Below, in pieces: positions 19,557 through 29,103 of a DNA stretch of 40,770 nucleotides (position 1 is its first letter; every line of letters starts with the position of its first letter). This stretch comes from Chara braunii. Its lineage: Eukaryota > Streptophyta > Charophyceae > Charales > Characeae. A program made the translations under genes and the position numbers. The notes under the pieces were generated by a model that worked only from the letters and a program-made list of their open reading frames with translations, was not told the origin of the DNA and ran no database searches. The stretch spans positions 647,425 to 688,194 of the forward strand of contig BFEA01000049.1 in the NCBI GenBank assembly GCA_003427395.1. The letters are read 5' to 3'.

Positions 19557-21596
19557 TCATTTTTGCTTCTTGATCCACTTCAGGGTCTCATGATCTGAGA
19601 ACATTTTGAAGTGGCGTCCCAAAAGATAGTGCTTCCAATGGTCCAAAGCCATACGCAAAGCATAGAGCTCGCGCATGTAGGTGGAAGTGGCTACCTTTAC
19701 GCTGGGCATGCATTTGCTGTAGAATTCGAGCGGCCGCAAGCCATAGCCGTCATCTTGCTGCAACACTGCACCGATTCCATACTGACTTGCATCTGTAGTA
19801 ATTACGAATGTCAGTTTGGGATCTGCAATGCGGAGTACTGGGTGACTTACTAAGGCGTCTTTCAAAGCTTGAAAGGCGTTCGTGCACGCGGTATCCCAAG
19901 AATAGGGAACATTCTTACTTGTCAGTCGCGACAATGGACGCGCAACAATGCAGAAGCGGGGTACAAACTTCCGATAGTATGACGCGAGACCAAGAAAAGA
20001 GCGCAGCTCGCGAACATTCACGGGCTTAGGCCAGTTGCGTATGGCCTCCACCTTGGTTGCCTCAGGCTCTAGGCCTGCAACAGACAACCGGTGCCCAAGA
20101 TAGATGACACTATCCTTCCCAAACTCAGATTTCTCTAAGTTGAGATGAAGTTGCGTCTTCTTGAGGATGGTCAGTACTTCCTCAAGGTGCTTGAGGTGTT
20201 CCTCCATGGACTTGCTGAAGATTAGTATGTCATCGAGGTAGACCACCACGAACCGGCCAATCTGTTCGCGAAGGGCTTTGTCCATGAGGCTTTGGAAGGT
20301 GGCCGGTGCATTCGTGAGACCGAAGGGCATTACGGTAAACTCGTAAAGCCCATCGCATGTTTTGAACACAGTTTTGTGCTGGTCCGCAAGATCGACTTCA
20401 ATCTGGTGGTAGCCAGACTTGAGATCGATCTTGGAGAAGACGTTGCACCCACCTACGGCATCAAGCAAGTCATCTATTCGGGGCAATGGATAGGCGTTCT
20501 TTCTTGTGATGTGGTTTAGGCCGCGATAGTCAATACACATGCGGAGTTTGCCTCCTTTCTTTGAAACAAACAACACAGGAGCACCAAATTCAGATTCGCT
20601 AGGCTTGATCCACCCCTTGTCAATCATCTCATCAATTTGTCGCCGGAGTTCCTCCAACTCGCCGGGTCCCATTCGGTATACGCAGCCCTTTGGAGGAACA
20701 TCACTTTCAACCAACTCGATGGTGTGTCGGACCGATCGCGTGGGGACTCCACGTGGCTCGACCAGAACTTCATACCGATCGAGGAGGTTTTGGATGTCTA
20801 GTGGGACCGGTGGGGGTGGGGGATCAGCAAAGGGGTCACCTAGATCCGGTCGCAGGTCGCGTATATAGACAACAAAATATGAAGTAGGATCATTTTGACC
20901 ATTAGAGGGTAGAGAAATAGAGGTGTTGGGAGTAGTAGTACTAGAAGTAGTATCACTGGCTGAAGTAGTAGTGGAATTTACCGCAAAAGTAGATGGCACA
21001 TGGGCAGGACGAACAAAGGCAACATACAACTGTTCGTTCTCCTTGTGCTTGCGCCATTTCTTGCAGAAATTCATAGCATTCAAAAAAGTCACTGGGGATT
21101 CGTGCTTCTCATCCAAGAGGACGGGAAGCTCGTTCCCTTGTGCATCTTTAACCATGAAAAGTGACTCCTTCCACTTGGTCCATTTGCATTGGGACTGCAG
21201 CCAGCCCAAGCCAAGGACAACGTCGAAGGGGCACTTGTCAAGGACATAGAAGCTTAACGCGTAGGTGACAGTTTTGTCTTTGTCAAAGGTAGTGCGCACA
21301 CCTTTGACTGCATGCGTAGAAAAGACAACTTCTTTGTTGCCGACTTGGGTCCGGCAAGGGTTCTGCAAGGCCACTTGCTTCATCCCCAAGCCCGCTTTGC
21401 GTATCCCGTGAGGTGACATAAAGTTAGCCGTAGCACCACAGTCAACCAAAACACGGAGATAGCGGTGGTTTATGAGAAGTTTGAAGACGATCAACTTCAC
21501 CGTCCCCTGGGCACGCTGCTGTTTTATCTCAGCCCAATGCTCCAAGTGGTAGTGAAAATCGACCGTCCCAGACTCCTCCCAAGGCTCGACATACAA
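19557..21596 (-). CDS. Gypsy-1 polyprotein segment: protease, reverse transcriptase, RNase H
   Basis: This is an open frame of 679 codons. Protease: LVDCGATANF at about residues 50-59 (Asp52), with Cys where Ser or Thr is usual, and VVLGLGWL at about 126-133. [13 protein letters not shown] (351-361), FSKIDLKSGYHQ (387-398, first catalytic Asp), FTVMPFGLTNAPATF (420-434), YLDD (453-456), then FLGLASYYRKFV. RNase H: TTDASQYGIGA (Asp602), RELYAL (Glu643), MFSDHETLKWI (Asp668). A Ser/Thr/Pro-rich linker (205-265) joins protease to RT. The frame ends early at the RNase H C-terminus, where the expected residues before NEIDIFDFEL are missing, implying a small deletion plus frameshift near 19560. The first Met may be internal to a longer gag-pol. 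Confidence 0.92.
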   Translation of the reverse strand: MYVEPWEESGTVDFHYHLEHWAEIKQQRAQGTVKLIVFKLLINHRYLRVLVDCGATANFMSPHGIRKAGLGMKQVALQNPCRTQVGNKEVVFSTHAVKGVRTTFDKDKTVTYALSFYVLDKCPFDVVLGLGWLQSQCKWTKWKESLFMVKDAQGNELPVLLDEKHESPVTFLNAMNFCKKWRKHKENEQLYVAFVRPAHVPSTFAVNSTTTSASDTTSSTTTPNTSISLPSNGQNDPTSYFVVYIRDLRPDLGDPFADPPPPPVPLDIQNLLDRYEVLVEPRGVPTRSVRHTIELVESDVPPKGCVYRMGPGELEELRRQIDEMIDKGWIKPSESEFGAPVLFVSKKGGKLRMCIDYRGLNHITRKNAYPLPRIDDLLDAVGGCNVFSKIDLKSGYHQIEVDLADQHKTVFKTCDGLYEFTVMPFGLTNAPATFQSLMDKALREQIGRFVVVYLDDILIFSKSMEEHLKHLEEVLTILKKTQLHLNLEKSEFGKDSVIYLGHRLSVAGLEPEATKVEAIRNWPKPVNVRELRSFLGLASYYRKFVPRFCIVARPLSRLTSKNVPYSWDTACTNAFQALKDALVSHPVLRIADPKLTFVITTDASQYGIGAVLQQDDGYGLRPLEFYSKCMPSVKVATSTYMRELYALRMALDHWKHYLLGRHFKMFSDHETLKWIKKQK

Positions 21597-22670
21597 AACA
21601 TTACTCGCCTCAACCTTGTGTTCAGCAGATGATTGGGCTTCAAGGGAGGACTGCTGATCTGCCTCAGATTCAGTCTCCCCTGCTGTAGAGTTTGCTGAAG
21701 TTGACTCTACGCCCGGTTCTAGTTTCCCTGCAGCCTATAACAATCTTGTACCTTATGGTTTGGTTTTTGGCAATGCAGGCATACCCCTTTCTTGAGTCTA
21801 CCTCTCCAGTCATTTTCAATAATCCGGAGTTCGACCCAAGGTTTAGTACTCGCATCCTATGGTTTCGGTGGGATCTTGACTCCCTTGGGAAGTTAGGCAT
21901 AGTTCTTCCCTGCACTCCGATTCGATCCCTTTGCATTGGCAGTTTTTTTAAAGGCAGTAAAGTTTTCTTCTTCTTTGTTCGCATCAGACTCATGGGCTGA
22001 AGAACAAGCTGTATCAGAGTCATGTTCCTGGTCGTCACCAAGAGTGGGGTCATCTGCATCGGCTTCTTCTTCGGCCTCCAGCAGGTCATGCACAACAAAA
22101 CGGTTGTTGCCTTTGAACCGCCGGCTGCCCATGGGCTTTTTGCTACCTGCTGTGGTGACGAGGTCTACAGCCTCAAGACTGACAATGTCCTTCATTAGAG
22201 TGAACCAGTCAATGTTTCCAATGAAGTCCCTGCCTAGGCAATTAGTAAAGTTGGTGGCAACCGCGCCTTTGACCACATCCAAGCAAGATTGAGCAGTTAG
22301 TTCCAATCCGAGTGTAGCGAACATCTTGCTAAGGTAAGATTGAGCAGTTAGTTCCAATCCGAGTGTAGCGAACATCTTGCTAAGGTAAGTCTGCAGGCTT
22401 TTCATGGAGCCCGTCCACTTGCGGCGCTTGATTTTGTCAAGCTGGATTCTTGCCCTGCTGCAGCATGTGGATCCAAGTATTGCGAAATGAGGAGTTCCTC
22501 AGGGAGGCAACCGGGGTGGTCTTAAGCCACCTTGTTAGTTCTATTTTGGGAATCCCAGCTCGCGTAGCTTGGACCTCTAAGAAGCCTCGCACCACCGGCT
22601 CAACATTCATTCCCATGATCACGAACTGGGTCTCAGGTTGAGTCCCCAGAACCTCGAAGTATGCCCTCAT
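21597..22670 (-). pseudogene. Gypsy-1 gag C-terminal half with zinc knuckle, frameshifted
   Basis: 22670-22437 encodes a gag core (MRAYFEVLGTQPETQ, then FLEVQATRAGIP). After a stop near 22437 the frame changes to 22405-21893, with a YLSKMFATLGLELTAQS peptide present twice in tandem, then an acidic segment (EAEEEADADD). A CCHC knuckle is readable near 21735-21777 as C-x2-C-x4-H-x4-C (CLHCQKPNHKVQDC) in a third frame. The region between 21597 and 21700 holds an Asp/Ser-rich link to protease. Gag would package the element RNA. Confidence 0.72.
22285..22386 (-). repeat. 51-bp in-frame tandem duplication in gag
   Basis: 22285-22335 and 22336-22386 are identical over 51 bases, adding exactly 17 codons to gypsy-1 gag. 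Identity suggests that it is recent relative to the frameshifts around it. Confidence 0.9.
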
Positions 22671-23536
22671 GGAGCTGATCCAGGATTCGATGTCTTCTTT
22701 GCCGTTGTACTTAGACGGTATTTGACCGCCTTTCGGTCCACATAGGGACCGATGCAGCTGGGACCAACACTTGCTGGTTCCAACCTTGGGGCTGCAACAG
22801 TTGCATAATTTCCAGCCTCGTTGCTTGTCACAGCAACAGCGAAATCTGCACCTGTCGCAGGTCCCGAGGGGGTTGTCATCACATTCAAGGAAGAAGATAC
22901 AGTAAGAGAGGCAGAGGTAGTTTCAATTGCAGCTTCAGATCCAGCGGGTAGAGAAAGAGGGTTGGCCACTTGGGCTTGTCGCAGCTCAGCCACCTCCTTT
23001 GTCAATTTGTGGTACTTGCGGATCATATCAGTCAGATTATCTTGAAGTGTTCGCAACTTTGTGAAGACTTCAACGATCTGAGTGGTATGATCTTCAAGAT
23101 TCCTGACTTGCACAAGGGCGGTGAGTATAGACTGCAACTGTTCCCCACACCGCTCCTCAATCAGTGAGGGAACAGTCTCTAGGATGGCCACCTGTCTTTT
23201 CAGTAACGACTCCTTCCTCTCCTTCTCTGCCTCCTGTTCCCTTTTGGTTGCACTATCTAGGAGTGCTTGTAGATACGGTTTTTCTGCATCATTGGTTGCA
23301 TATAACAAGGTCCGCCATTGCACTGAAGTTAGCTGAGCCATTTTTGGACCGTCAATATTGACAGGTGGGTCAGAGAGTCGCCAATCAGCAAACGAATCAA
23401 TGAGACTCTCAAGAGGTTCACTCCCCTTCTCACTTGGACGAACACTCCTTTTCCCAGTTCTTGCCCACTCCAGACGGTCACTTTCCTTCTCTCCCTTCTC
23501 TCTCTCTTCTTTCCGGCGGTGGGTCTCCACGGGCAT
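22667..23536 (-). pseudogene. Gypsy-1 gag N-terminal part (coiled-coil-like)
   Basis: A 289-codon open frame begins at an ATG at 23536. It has a charged N-terminus rich in Arg/Lys/Glu and then a block with MAQLTSVQWRTLLYATND. A long charged, heptad-like stretch (about residues 85-195, rich in Lys/Glu/Leu) probably forms a coiled coil. A Ser/Thr/Ala-rich segment follows and the frame ends near 22667. The gag core continues in another frame from 22670. No enzymatic motif is present. The start codon is plausible but not proven. Confidence 0.65.
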
Positions 23537-24598
23537 CAGAAATGAACTCAGAAAAACAGACTTAAAAGCTCAGAGAAGAGAAGGTAGAACTCCTGGCCGT
23601 AGGGGCATTTCATTTGGACGTAGAGAGCAGCAAACCAAAGAAAAACAAACCAGTTCAAACGAGAGGTCTGATCCAATGACCCAGTCTGATCAGACTGCAT
23701 ACGAGGTCCTCTCGAGTCTAGTCTGACCAGCTCCGTGACCGTACAGCAAATCAAACAACGAGTGACTAAATGCAACAATGGAGAATTGAGTGGTGTACAG
23801 GGTGCGAGTCAAGCCACGGACAGTGCAACCAAAAGACATGTGAAACGTCTCAGCCAAGATCCCCTCGGCAGTGGGTGTCCTAACCAAGAAGAAAAAACTC
23901 TGCAACACAGTCAGAAGACAATGGGCTAATGCCTAACCAATTTCGGCCCAAAAGGGCTCTTCTTGTTTGAGCCCGGTCCCACTGGGTTCCAAAGGTCCCA
24001 CGTAGGTCGCGGCCAGGTCCCAACCAAGAGAAGTCCCTCCTGGACTTAGTTCAGTTTCTACTGGACTGAAAAACGAAATTTCAACTTCCGGCAGAACCTA
24101 CAGACTACAACTGTTCAGAGATGAAAAGACAAAGCACTGTTCAAGATACTTCATTTTCCATCCATCAGGTGAGTAGGTAGATCACATGCATTCAGTCACA
24201 CAATCAAGACCATCAGGAATGAATGAATGGCTGGGCGCTGCCTCTTGATTTATACTTTTGTATCTCGTTGGTCTGCCCTTTTCCCATGCCCGTGGTGCAC
24301 ACAGTCCCATGCGGTACTTGCTTGACTGGACTAGGACTGACTGGGACTGGGACTGCTGACTCAGCACGGGTAGACTCCACCACTTGCCCACTTGCCTCAG
24401 CCTAAACGTGAGCAACTTCGAAAGGCCACTACTAGGACCTTCCAGAAGTCTGGGTCCTGGCCTTTCGAAGACTGTAGCAGCTACGACCTTGACCCTTCGG
24501 AAGTTCTATAGCTACGACTTCTAGAACTCCCTAAGACTTCTACTCGACAGATCTACAGATCGAACCCCTACACCTACAGACCCTACAACCGACCACCA
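23537..24598. other. Upstream leader/candidate 5' LTR of gypsy-1
   Basis: No gene is recognised. On the minus strand this is the untranslated leader and probably the promoter-bearing LTR of gypsy-1. It holds a TATAAATC box at 24247-24254 and a diverged pair of blocks around GACCTT..GAAGT (24430-24530). No primer-binding site matching an initiator tRNA was found by eye. Short frames are not convincing. Confidence 0.4.
24247..24254 (-). promoter_or_regulatory. TATA-box-like site upstream of gypsy-1
   Basis: The minus strand reads TATAAATC about 710 bases upstream of the gypsy-1 gag start, in the position expected for an LTR promoter. It is supported by motif and place only. Confidence 0.35.
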
Positions 24599-24735
24599 CT
24601 CCTGCAAACACACCCAGGTCACGGGTTCAACTCTCAGGGTCGACACAGGTACTGTACACAGGTAAGGTGAGGACTGGGGATCTAGCCTTGGGATCTGCAT
24701 TCACTACTGCTAATAGGTGAAAACCGTTTCAGAGC
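24599..24735 (+). repeat. Dispersed SINE-like repeat, copy 2
   Basis: Aligns with 1-127: CACGGGTTCAACTCT versus CGCAGGTTCAATTCT at the left, TGTACACAGGTAAG in the middle, and GGTGAAAACCGTTTCA at the right. The right end is similar in both copies, which defines the repeat edge. It lies just upstream of gypsy-1. GGGTTCAACTCTC is B-box-like on the plus strand. Confidence 0.6.
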
Positions 24736-25190
24736 CATCTCCACAGGGAAAATGACCTTTCACTTCACCCAGTTGACCCTGGGCCCAAAGTATCTGCAGA
24801 AAACGTCCAAGTCTGCCTTGAGATATGACAGCCGCTGGGTAGGGGGTGGGATGACTGCACTGGTGTCGGGCGCCATAGCTGGTACCTGCCGAGAGACTTC
24901 ATCAGTGACTTTTGGGGGGAGCCTTGCATTTGATGAAGTGGCGAGTTGGTAGAGAGGAACCTGGAGGTGGAGGGGGAAGGAAGAGCCGAGTGAATTGTAT
25001 TATTGATCAGTCATCAATGAATGAAATTATTCTCCCTCTCTCTCCATTGCTTCTCTACCTTTGTCAATCTTCTGGTGACTCGCTGCACAAAGCTTTGGGG
25101 TTTCCTTGAGCAGGCCCCTGTGCTGGAACTAGACTGAGTCTTCTGTTCCTTCTTTTTCTTAGCTTGTTCTCATGCTTGCAGCTGAAGTTG
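24736..25190 (+). repeat. Non-coding stretch with dispersed repeat copy B (24935-25090)
   Basis: The core 25032-25065 is identical to 3107-3140 over 34 bases, with related flanks. The sequence before 24935 has no recognisable gene. Confidence 0.5.
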
Positions 25191-25557
25191 CCTGTGATAA
25201 GCAACCGGGCTGCTAGCCCCAAAATAATGGGGTTTGGGGCTAGGAAGATTTTCATGCCCGGCCAGGCACCCGGGCATGACGCCCGGGGGGGTCTCATGCC
25301 CGGGCATGCAAAAAACATTTGTTAATATTTTCTGCGCTCTCCCAGAGGACCCCAATTCCGGGCTCATTTATTTTTTTCCGAGTTGGCTTTCAAGGGGGCG
25401 GGGGTTATAAATTGGTTTTAAAGGGGCTAAACTTAGCTGAAGGGGTTTAAACTTTTAAGGGGTGTGCCTTAGTGTGATTCTGTTATTTTCTTTTTTATCT
25501 CCGATTCCGTGAGGAATTCTAATGTGACCCTCAGCCAAAAGTCATTTGTATTGCAAT

Positions 25558-25790
25558 TCGACACAACATATTTTCTTCTTCTTCTTCTTCTTTTTTTTTT
25601 TTCTTTTTTTCCTTATGGCCCTGGCTCCATTTCCATTCTGGGGAGCATCAGTCCGGTTCCTATTCCACCGGCAAGTCAGAATAAAATGTTACATCCAGAC
25701 ACGCACTCATGCTTCCTTCCATCTGGCTGAAGGACCCCTGATCAGCATTGATTACTCCATCATCGTGGAGGATTGACCGTCAGCTTGCCT
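25558..25790 (-). mobile_element. SINE-like family X, short-head subfamily copy
   Basis: Read on the minus strand: head GGCAAGCTGACGGTCAATCC, then AGCAATT-type middle, CTTGCCGGTGGAATAGGAACC, GCTCCCCAGAATGG, CCATAAGG and an A-rich tail (plus-strand T-run 25558-25612). It matches 39800-39998 along its full length, including the head, so it is a complete copy. Confidence 0.7.
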
Positions 25791-25883
25791 TGCTTCCATC
25801 TTTCCTCTCAGGTCCACATCATGAGCCTGTCAGATTAAAATAAAGAGCAAGAAAGGTAAAAGAAGCTACATATTTTCTTTTCC

Positions 25884-25886
<3 letters not shown>

Positions 25887-25932
<46 letters not shown>
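25887..25932. repeat. Poly(T) tract, about 45 bases
   Basis: Uninterrupted T-run after TTCCGG. It may be the reverse of a retroposon A-tail; no SINE body is recognised to its right. Confidence 0.9.
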
Positions 25933-26040
25933 GCGCTGGGACTGCCTGGAACCGCCCGGGGGTCATGCCTGGGCGGGTACCCGGGCATAAGTTGGGTGCC
26001 CGGGCACCCGGAAAAAAAGCCTAGGTTTCAGGTTAAAAAA

Positions 26041-27234
26041 AAAAAAAAAAAAAATCTTACCTAGGAGAACTTCGTAGTTCTTCTGCATAACCTGTGGACA
26101 AATGAACAGCCAAAAAGGAAAAGGGTTTGTTATTCAGGAGGAGCAGTCGTTGCCATTATTAGCTATATCAGCCATCCATCCATGAACATATCCATGCGGT
26201 ATGACAGACATTTGTGTGCCGTTGCACATAGTCTCTGTGTTTTGATTCTGGCTTTTGTGGCAGACATTTTCACCATATGGTTGTCACATGCCCAACCCTC
26301 CGTCCTGTTCTTTTCTTCAATCTTAGTTTCTCACCATTCTTGTGTTGGTTTGCACCTTGCTGTTCATGTTGTTGTTTTGCTTTGCTTTGCCATGCTATTG
26401 CAATGAACCCAGTTCTCAGTGCTCACATCTCAACAGCACCACATGCAGGAAGTGCCAGGAACTCAGCGCATGAAAGTCAGAAGACAAGATGATGGAGGAG
26501 AGAAGAAGATGTTGGAGGTGAGAAGCATAATAATTTCATTAATAATTAGATATTACAAAGTCAATCTTCTCCCCCCTCCAACTCGGGGAGATTCTTCTCC
26601 AATTGCCTTCTCTGTATCAAACAAGTGTGTCACTCCAACCCATGCCCAACACTACTTGAAACTCGCCACACTTAACCGCAATGTCTCTCTCCTCAAGTGC
26701 CTGACCGATCCAGCCTGGAAATGACAAGGCAGTATACCACAAGCAGCAGAGAAGTCGACAATAGTGAAGAACATCACCAAGAAGACACGAGGTAAGCAAA
26801 CCTCTTTCGCACCAGCAAGATCTCACCTCCAGCTTTTGTCCCCACTGTCTCTCCCCTACAGCTTGGAGGCAGGGCCTTCCCATACTCTGCAAACTGCCTC
26901 CTTTCAGCAATGGCTCCAATGGAATTCATTCTTGTTCTGCTGCAATTTCTCGAATGCCTCGGAGGCCTTTCTCATATCTTGACAATATTTGATGGGCTGT
27001 TTATAGGAGTTGCTGTCTGATGAACGATCTGTCTTCAGATGGGTTCTGACTCTTAAACCTTACTGTATATTGTTTCCATTTTCTTCCCATTCCAGGCTTA
27101 TCTTCATACCGATTGCAGGCAACAATATGATCGATCTCATTATCTTCCATCCATAGTAGGAATCATCGATCTGCGAGAAGGAATTGTGCGTTCTCTATTA
27201 TAGGGTTGCAGTTTATGTGGATGAACAACAGGAT
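26041..27234. other. Non-coding stretch without recognised gene
   Basis: Several short open frames exist on both strands (for example 26182-26406 plus, 26617-26919 minus), none with a known motif, and they overlap each other. A CGAGGTAAGC donor-like site is near 26788. I see no repeat to explain this region. Confidence 0.35.
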
Positions 27235-27300
27235 AGGTTCTGGCTCCTTCCATTCTGGGGAGCATCAGTCCGGTTCCTTTCTTTTTTTTTTCTTTTTTTC
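27235..27300 (-). mobile_element. SINE-like family X, truncated copy
   Basis: Plus strand GGCTCCTTCCATTCTGGGGAGCATCAGTCCGGTTCC-type core (part shown) runs directly into a T-rich tract. It is the 3' half of the family, truncated, with another copy inserted right after it. Confidence 0.55.
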
Positions 27301-27500
27301 TTTTTTTTTTTCAGAACCTCTCGGCTCTGGCTCCTGCCATTCTGGGGAGCAACAGTCTGGTTCCTATTCCCCCGGCAAGTCAAATATGGATACAATGAAG
27401 ACACACACATGCTCCTCCCCATTATGGTTGAGAGGCCCGAGTGGACAGCATTGATTACTTCCCTTGGGAAGGATGTACCACCCCTCACCCCTGCCTAAGT
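27300..27500 (-). mobile_element. SINE-like family X, long-head subfamily copy
   Basis: On the minus strand it begins near 27500 with TAACTTAGGCAGGGGTGAGG, passes CTTGCCGGGGGAATAGGAACC and ends in the A-rich tail complementary to the T-run at 27283-27311. It matches the copy at 1714-1965 from head to tail. Confidence 0.68.
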
Positions 27501-27610
27501 TAACCTATATTCTCTAACTTCTGATTCTCTGAGCTGCCTGGCTCCTAGCTCCTCTCAGCTGAGTGCTGTCGGAAGAACCTGGATGCTAGAGCTGATATCC
27601 AGGGCAGTCC

Positions 27611-27612
<2 letters not shown>

Positions 27613-27648
<36 letters not shown>

Positions 27649-27649
27649 C
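27613..27649. repeat. Poly(T) tract
   Basis: About 36 T in a row after AGTCCGG, the motif that also precedes T-runs in family X copies; possibly a decayed copy. Confidence 0.85.
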
Positions 27650-27779
27650 CCAACCCTGAATCTCCTATATTACCTATTCCTCCTACCGCCTTCCACTTAC
27701 CGTGATCCTATGGCTGCCTCTCCCCATGTTACCATATACTCCCTATGTTACCAATTCCGTTATCTAGCTAGCTATCCCT

Positions 27780-28160
27780 GAATTCTGCACGCCCCCTACT
27801 CCNGTCTCACCTTACCGCTTTTAAACCCTAAACCCTCCTTTAAACTCTAAAACCCTACCTCTTCCTTTGACCTTTCCCATTTCCATTCTGCCTTATTTGT
27901 CTATCTCCCCTGAATTCTGCACCCCCCCTGCTCCCCTCCCACTTTACCTCTTTAAACCCTAAAACCTCCTTTGAACTCGAAAACCCTACCGAGTCCTTTG
28001 ACCTTTCCCATTTCCATTCTGTCTTATTTGTCTATCTCCCCTGAACTCTACACTGTCTCCCTTCCCTTCTGACTACTTCCCCTTAAGCTCAGAGTCTTAC
28101 TTTCTATTTTTAAACCCTAAACCCCTCCCTATCCTCTTTGACCTGATAAACCCTGAGTCT
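27780..28160. repeat. Diverged ~130-bp tandem repeat with telomere-like motifs
   Basis: GAATTCTGCAC (27780), GAATTCTGCACCCC (about 27910) and GAACTCTACAC (about 28043) open three diverged units, about 130 and 133 bases apart. Each unit holds TTTAAACCCTAAA followed by ...CTCC and CTTTGACC. The first contains an n (27803). The CCCTAAA element is plant-telomere-like but isolated, so this is not a telomere. Confidence 0.7.
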
Positions 28161-28182
28161 TCTTATCAACTCTTCCTCCCTA

Positions 28183-28320
28183 CAGTCCGGTTCCTATTCC
28201 ACCGGCAAGCCAGAAAATTATTACAATATGAATCACGCACGCTTCCTTCGGTCTGGCCGAAGGACCCCTGAGCAGCATTGATTGCTCCACCTCGGTGGAG
28301 GATTGATTGCCAGCTTGCCA
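28183..28320 (-). mobile_element. SINE-like family X, copy lacking its tail
   Basis: Plus strand CAGTCCGGTTCCTATTCCACC then CCGGCAAG..., through ATTGATTGCTCC and GGAGGATTGATTGCCAGCTTGCC; matches the head and middle of the 25612 copy. The 3' (poly-A) part is absent on the left. Confidence 0.62.
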
Positions 28321-28506
28321 TGTCTCGCTCTTCCCTCTCAGACCTAGTAACCAGATCTGCCAGATAGTTCCATGTCCCCTAGAAGGAGCTCAACCCTTGA
28401 CCAAGCTAGCNTGCCATGTCTCGCTCTTCCCTCTCAGACCTAGTAACCAGATCTGCCAGATAGTTCCATGTCCCCTAGAAGGAGCTCAACCCTTGACCAA
28501 GCTAGC
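28316..28506. repeat. Exact 95-bp duplication around a single n (probable assembly artefact)
   Basis: 28316-28410 and 28412-28506 are identical over 95 bases, separated by one n at 28411. Identical flanks on each side of a one-base gap are what results when two overlapping contig ends are joined without merging. The short open frame across it (28307-28549) is therefore not reliable. Confidence 0.85.
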
Positions 28507-29103
28507 TTCTATGTCCTCAGTTGCCCTTCTTGTCCATGGGCCGCAGTGATCTCTGCCCCACTTTTTCCTTCCCCTTGATTAAAAACACTAGAACCCTAAC
28601 CCCTAAGCCCTCATCAGGAAGCCATTAAACCTTGCTGACACCTTGCCTGTTTCCTTTAAGTGGAGCGTAACTGTCTTCCGTTGTAACCTTACTCCAGCAT
28701 TCTCAGGTCCATACAGCCTATCTGCCTGCAAAAGGGCTATGACGGCGCTTACCATTGAGGCTCATACTTCAAGGATTCTTTTTCTTGCAGTGCCCTAGCT
28801 GGCCGCTCCACCGGTTCCATCTGTCCTCCAATCTTGTCCTTCCTTTCCGAACCCCCAGTCATTGGCTCTGAACGCAGAGATGGTATCATACCCTGAGCTC
28901 CCAATCTTTCTTGAGTTTGTGTCCTAGCTATGCTGCCCCCATACGTGTTCCCCTGTCGGTCTCTGACTCCACCGCCTCCCTGACTCTTGGTGCTTGGTCA
29001 CCCGTCTCTGAACTTGAACCAATCTTTTCCGCTTCCTGCCGAATCTCCGCACCCTTCCCCTCCAGCAGCCATATCCTGTTAGGGGCTGACTGGCCCTTAG
29101 ACC
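28507..29103. other. Non-coding stretch
   Basis: C/T-rich plus strand with an AACCCTAACCCCTAAGCCC tract near 28590. It may be the 3' side of the minus-strand LINE tail at 29104. No gene seen. Confidence 0.35.

Larger units (their letters stand above)
17842..24600 (-). mobile_element. Ty3/gypsy LTR retrotransposon 1, mostly complete but inactive
   Basis: Reading down the minus strand: gag (23536-21670) with knuckle, protease-RT-RNase H in one 679-codon open frame (21596-19557), integrase (19492 to about 18330), chromodomain-like tail (18320-18048), then a candidate polypurine tract. The gene order is that of Ty3/gypsy. The copy is younger looking than element 2, since its pol frame is largely open, but it has frameshifts in gag, a deletion at the RNase H end and stops in integrase. 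The upstream limit is set roughly; LTRs are not proven. Confidence 0.85.
25190..26040. mobile_element. Possible transposon bounded by GC-rich palindromic ends, with nested SINE-like copy
   Basis: Both ends hold dense CCCGGGCAT-type motifs: left 25250-25315 (TGCCCGGCC, ACCCGGGCATGA, ATGCCCGGGCATGC) and right 25948-26010 (CGCCCGGGGGTCATGCC, TACCCGGGCATAA). The left end also has a perfect inverted repeat, CTAGCCCCAAA (25213-25223 with 25233-25243). I could not define exact terminal repeats or a target duplication. Palindrome-rich ends resemble those of the hAT-like insertion at 7905. A SINE-like copy (25612-25790) and a poly(T) tract lie inside. Confidence 0.4.

Noticed and set aside
2315-28160. 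CRISPR array
   Set aside because: Direct repeats here are adjacent tandem duplications without unique spacers, and the genome is eukaryotic.
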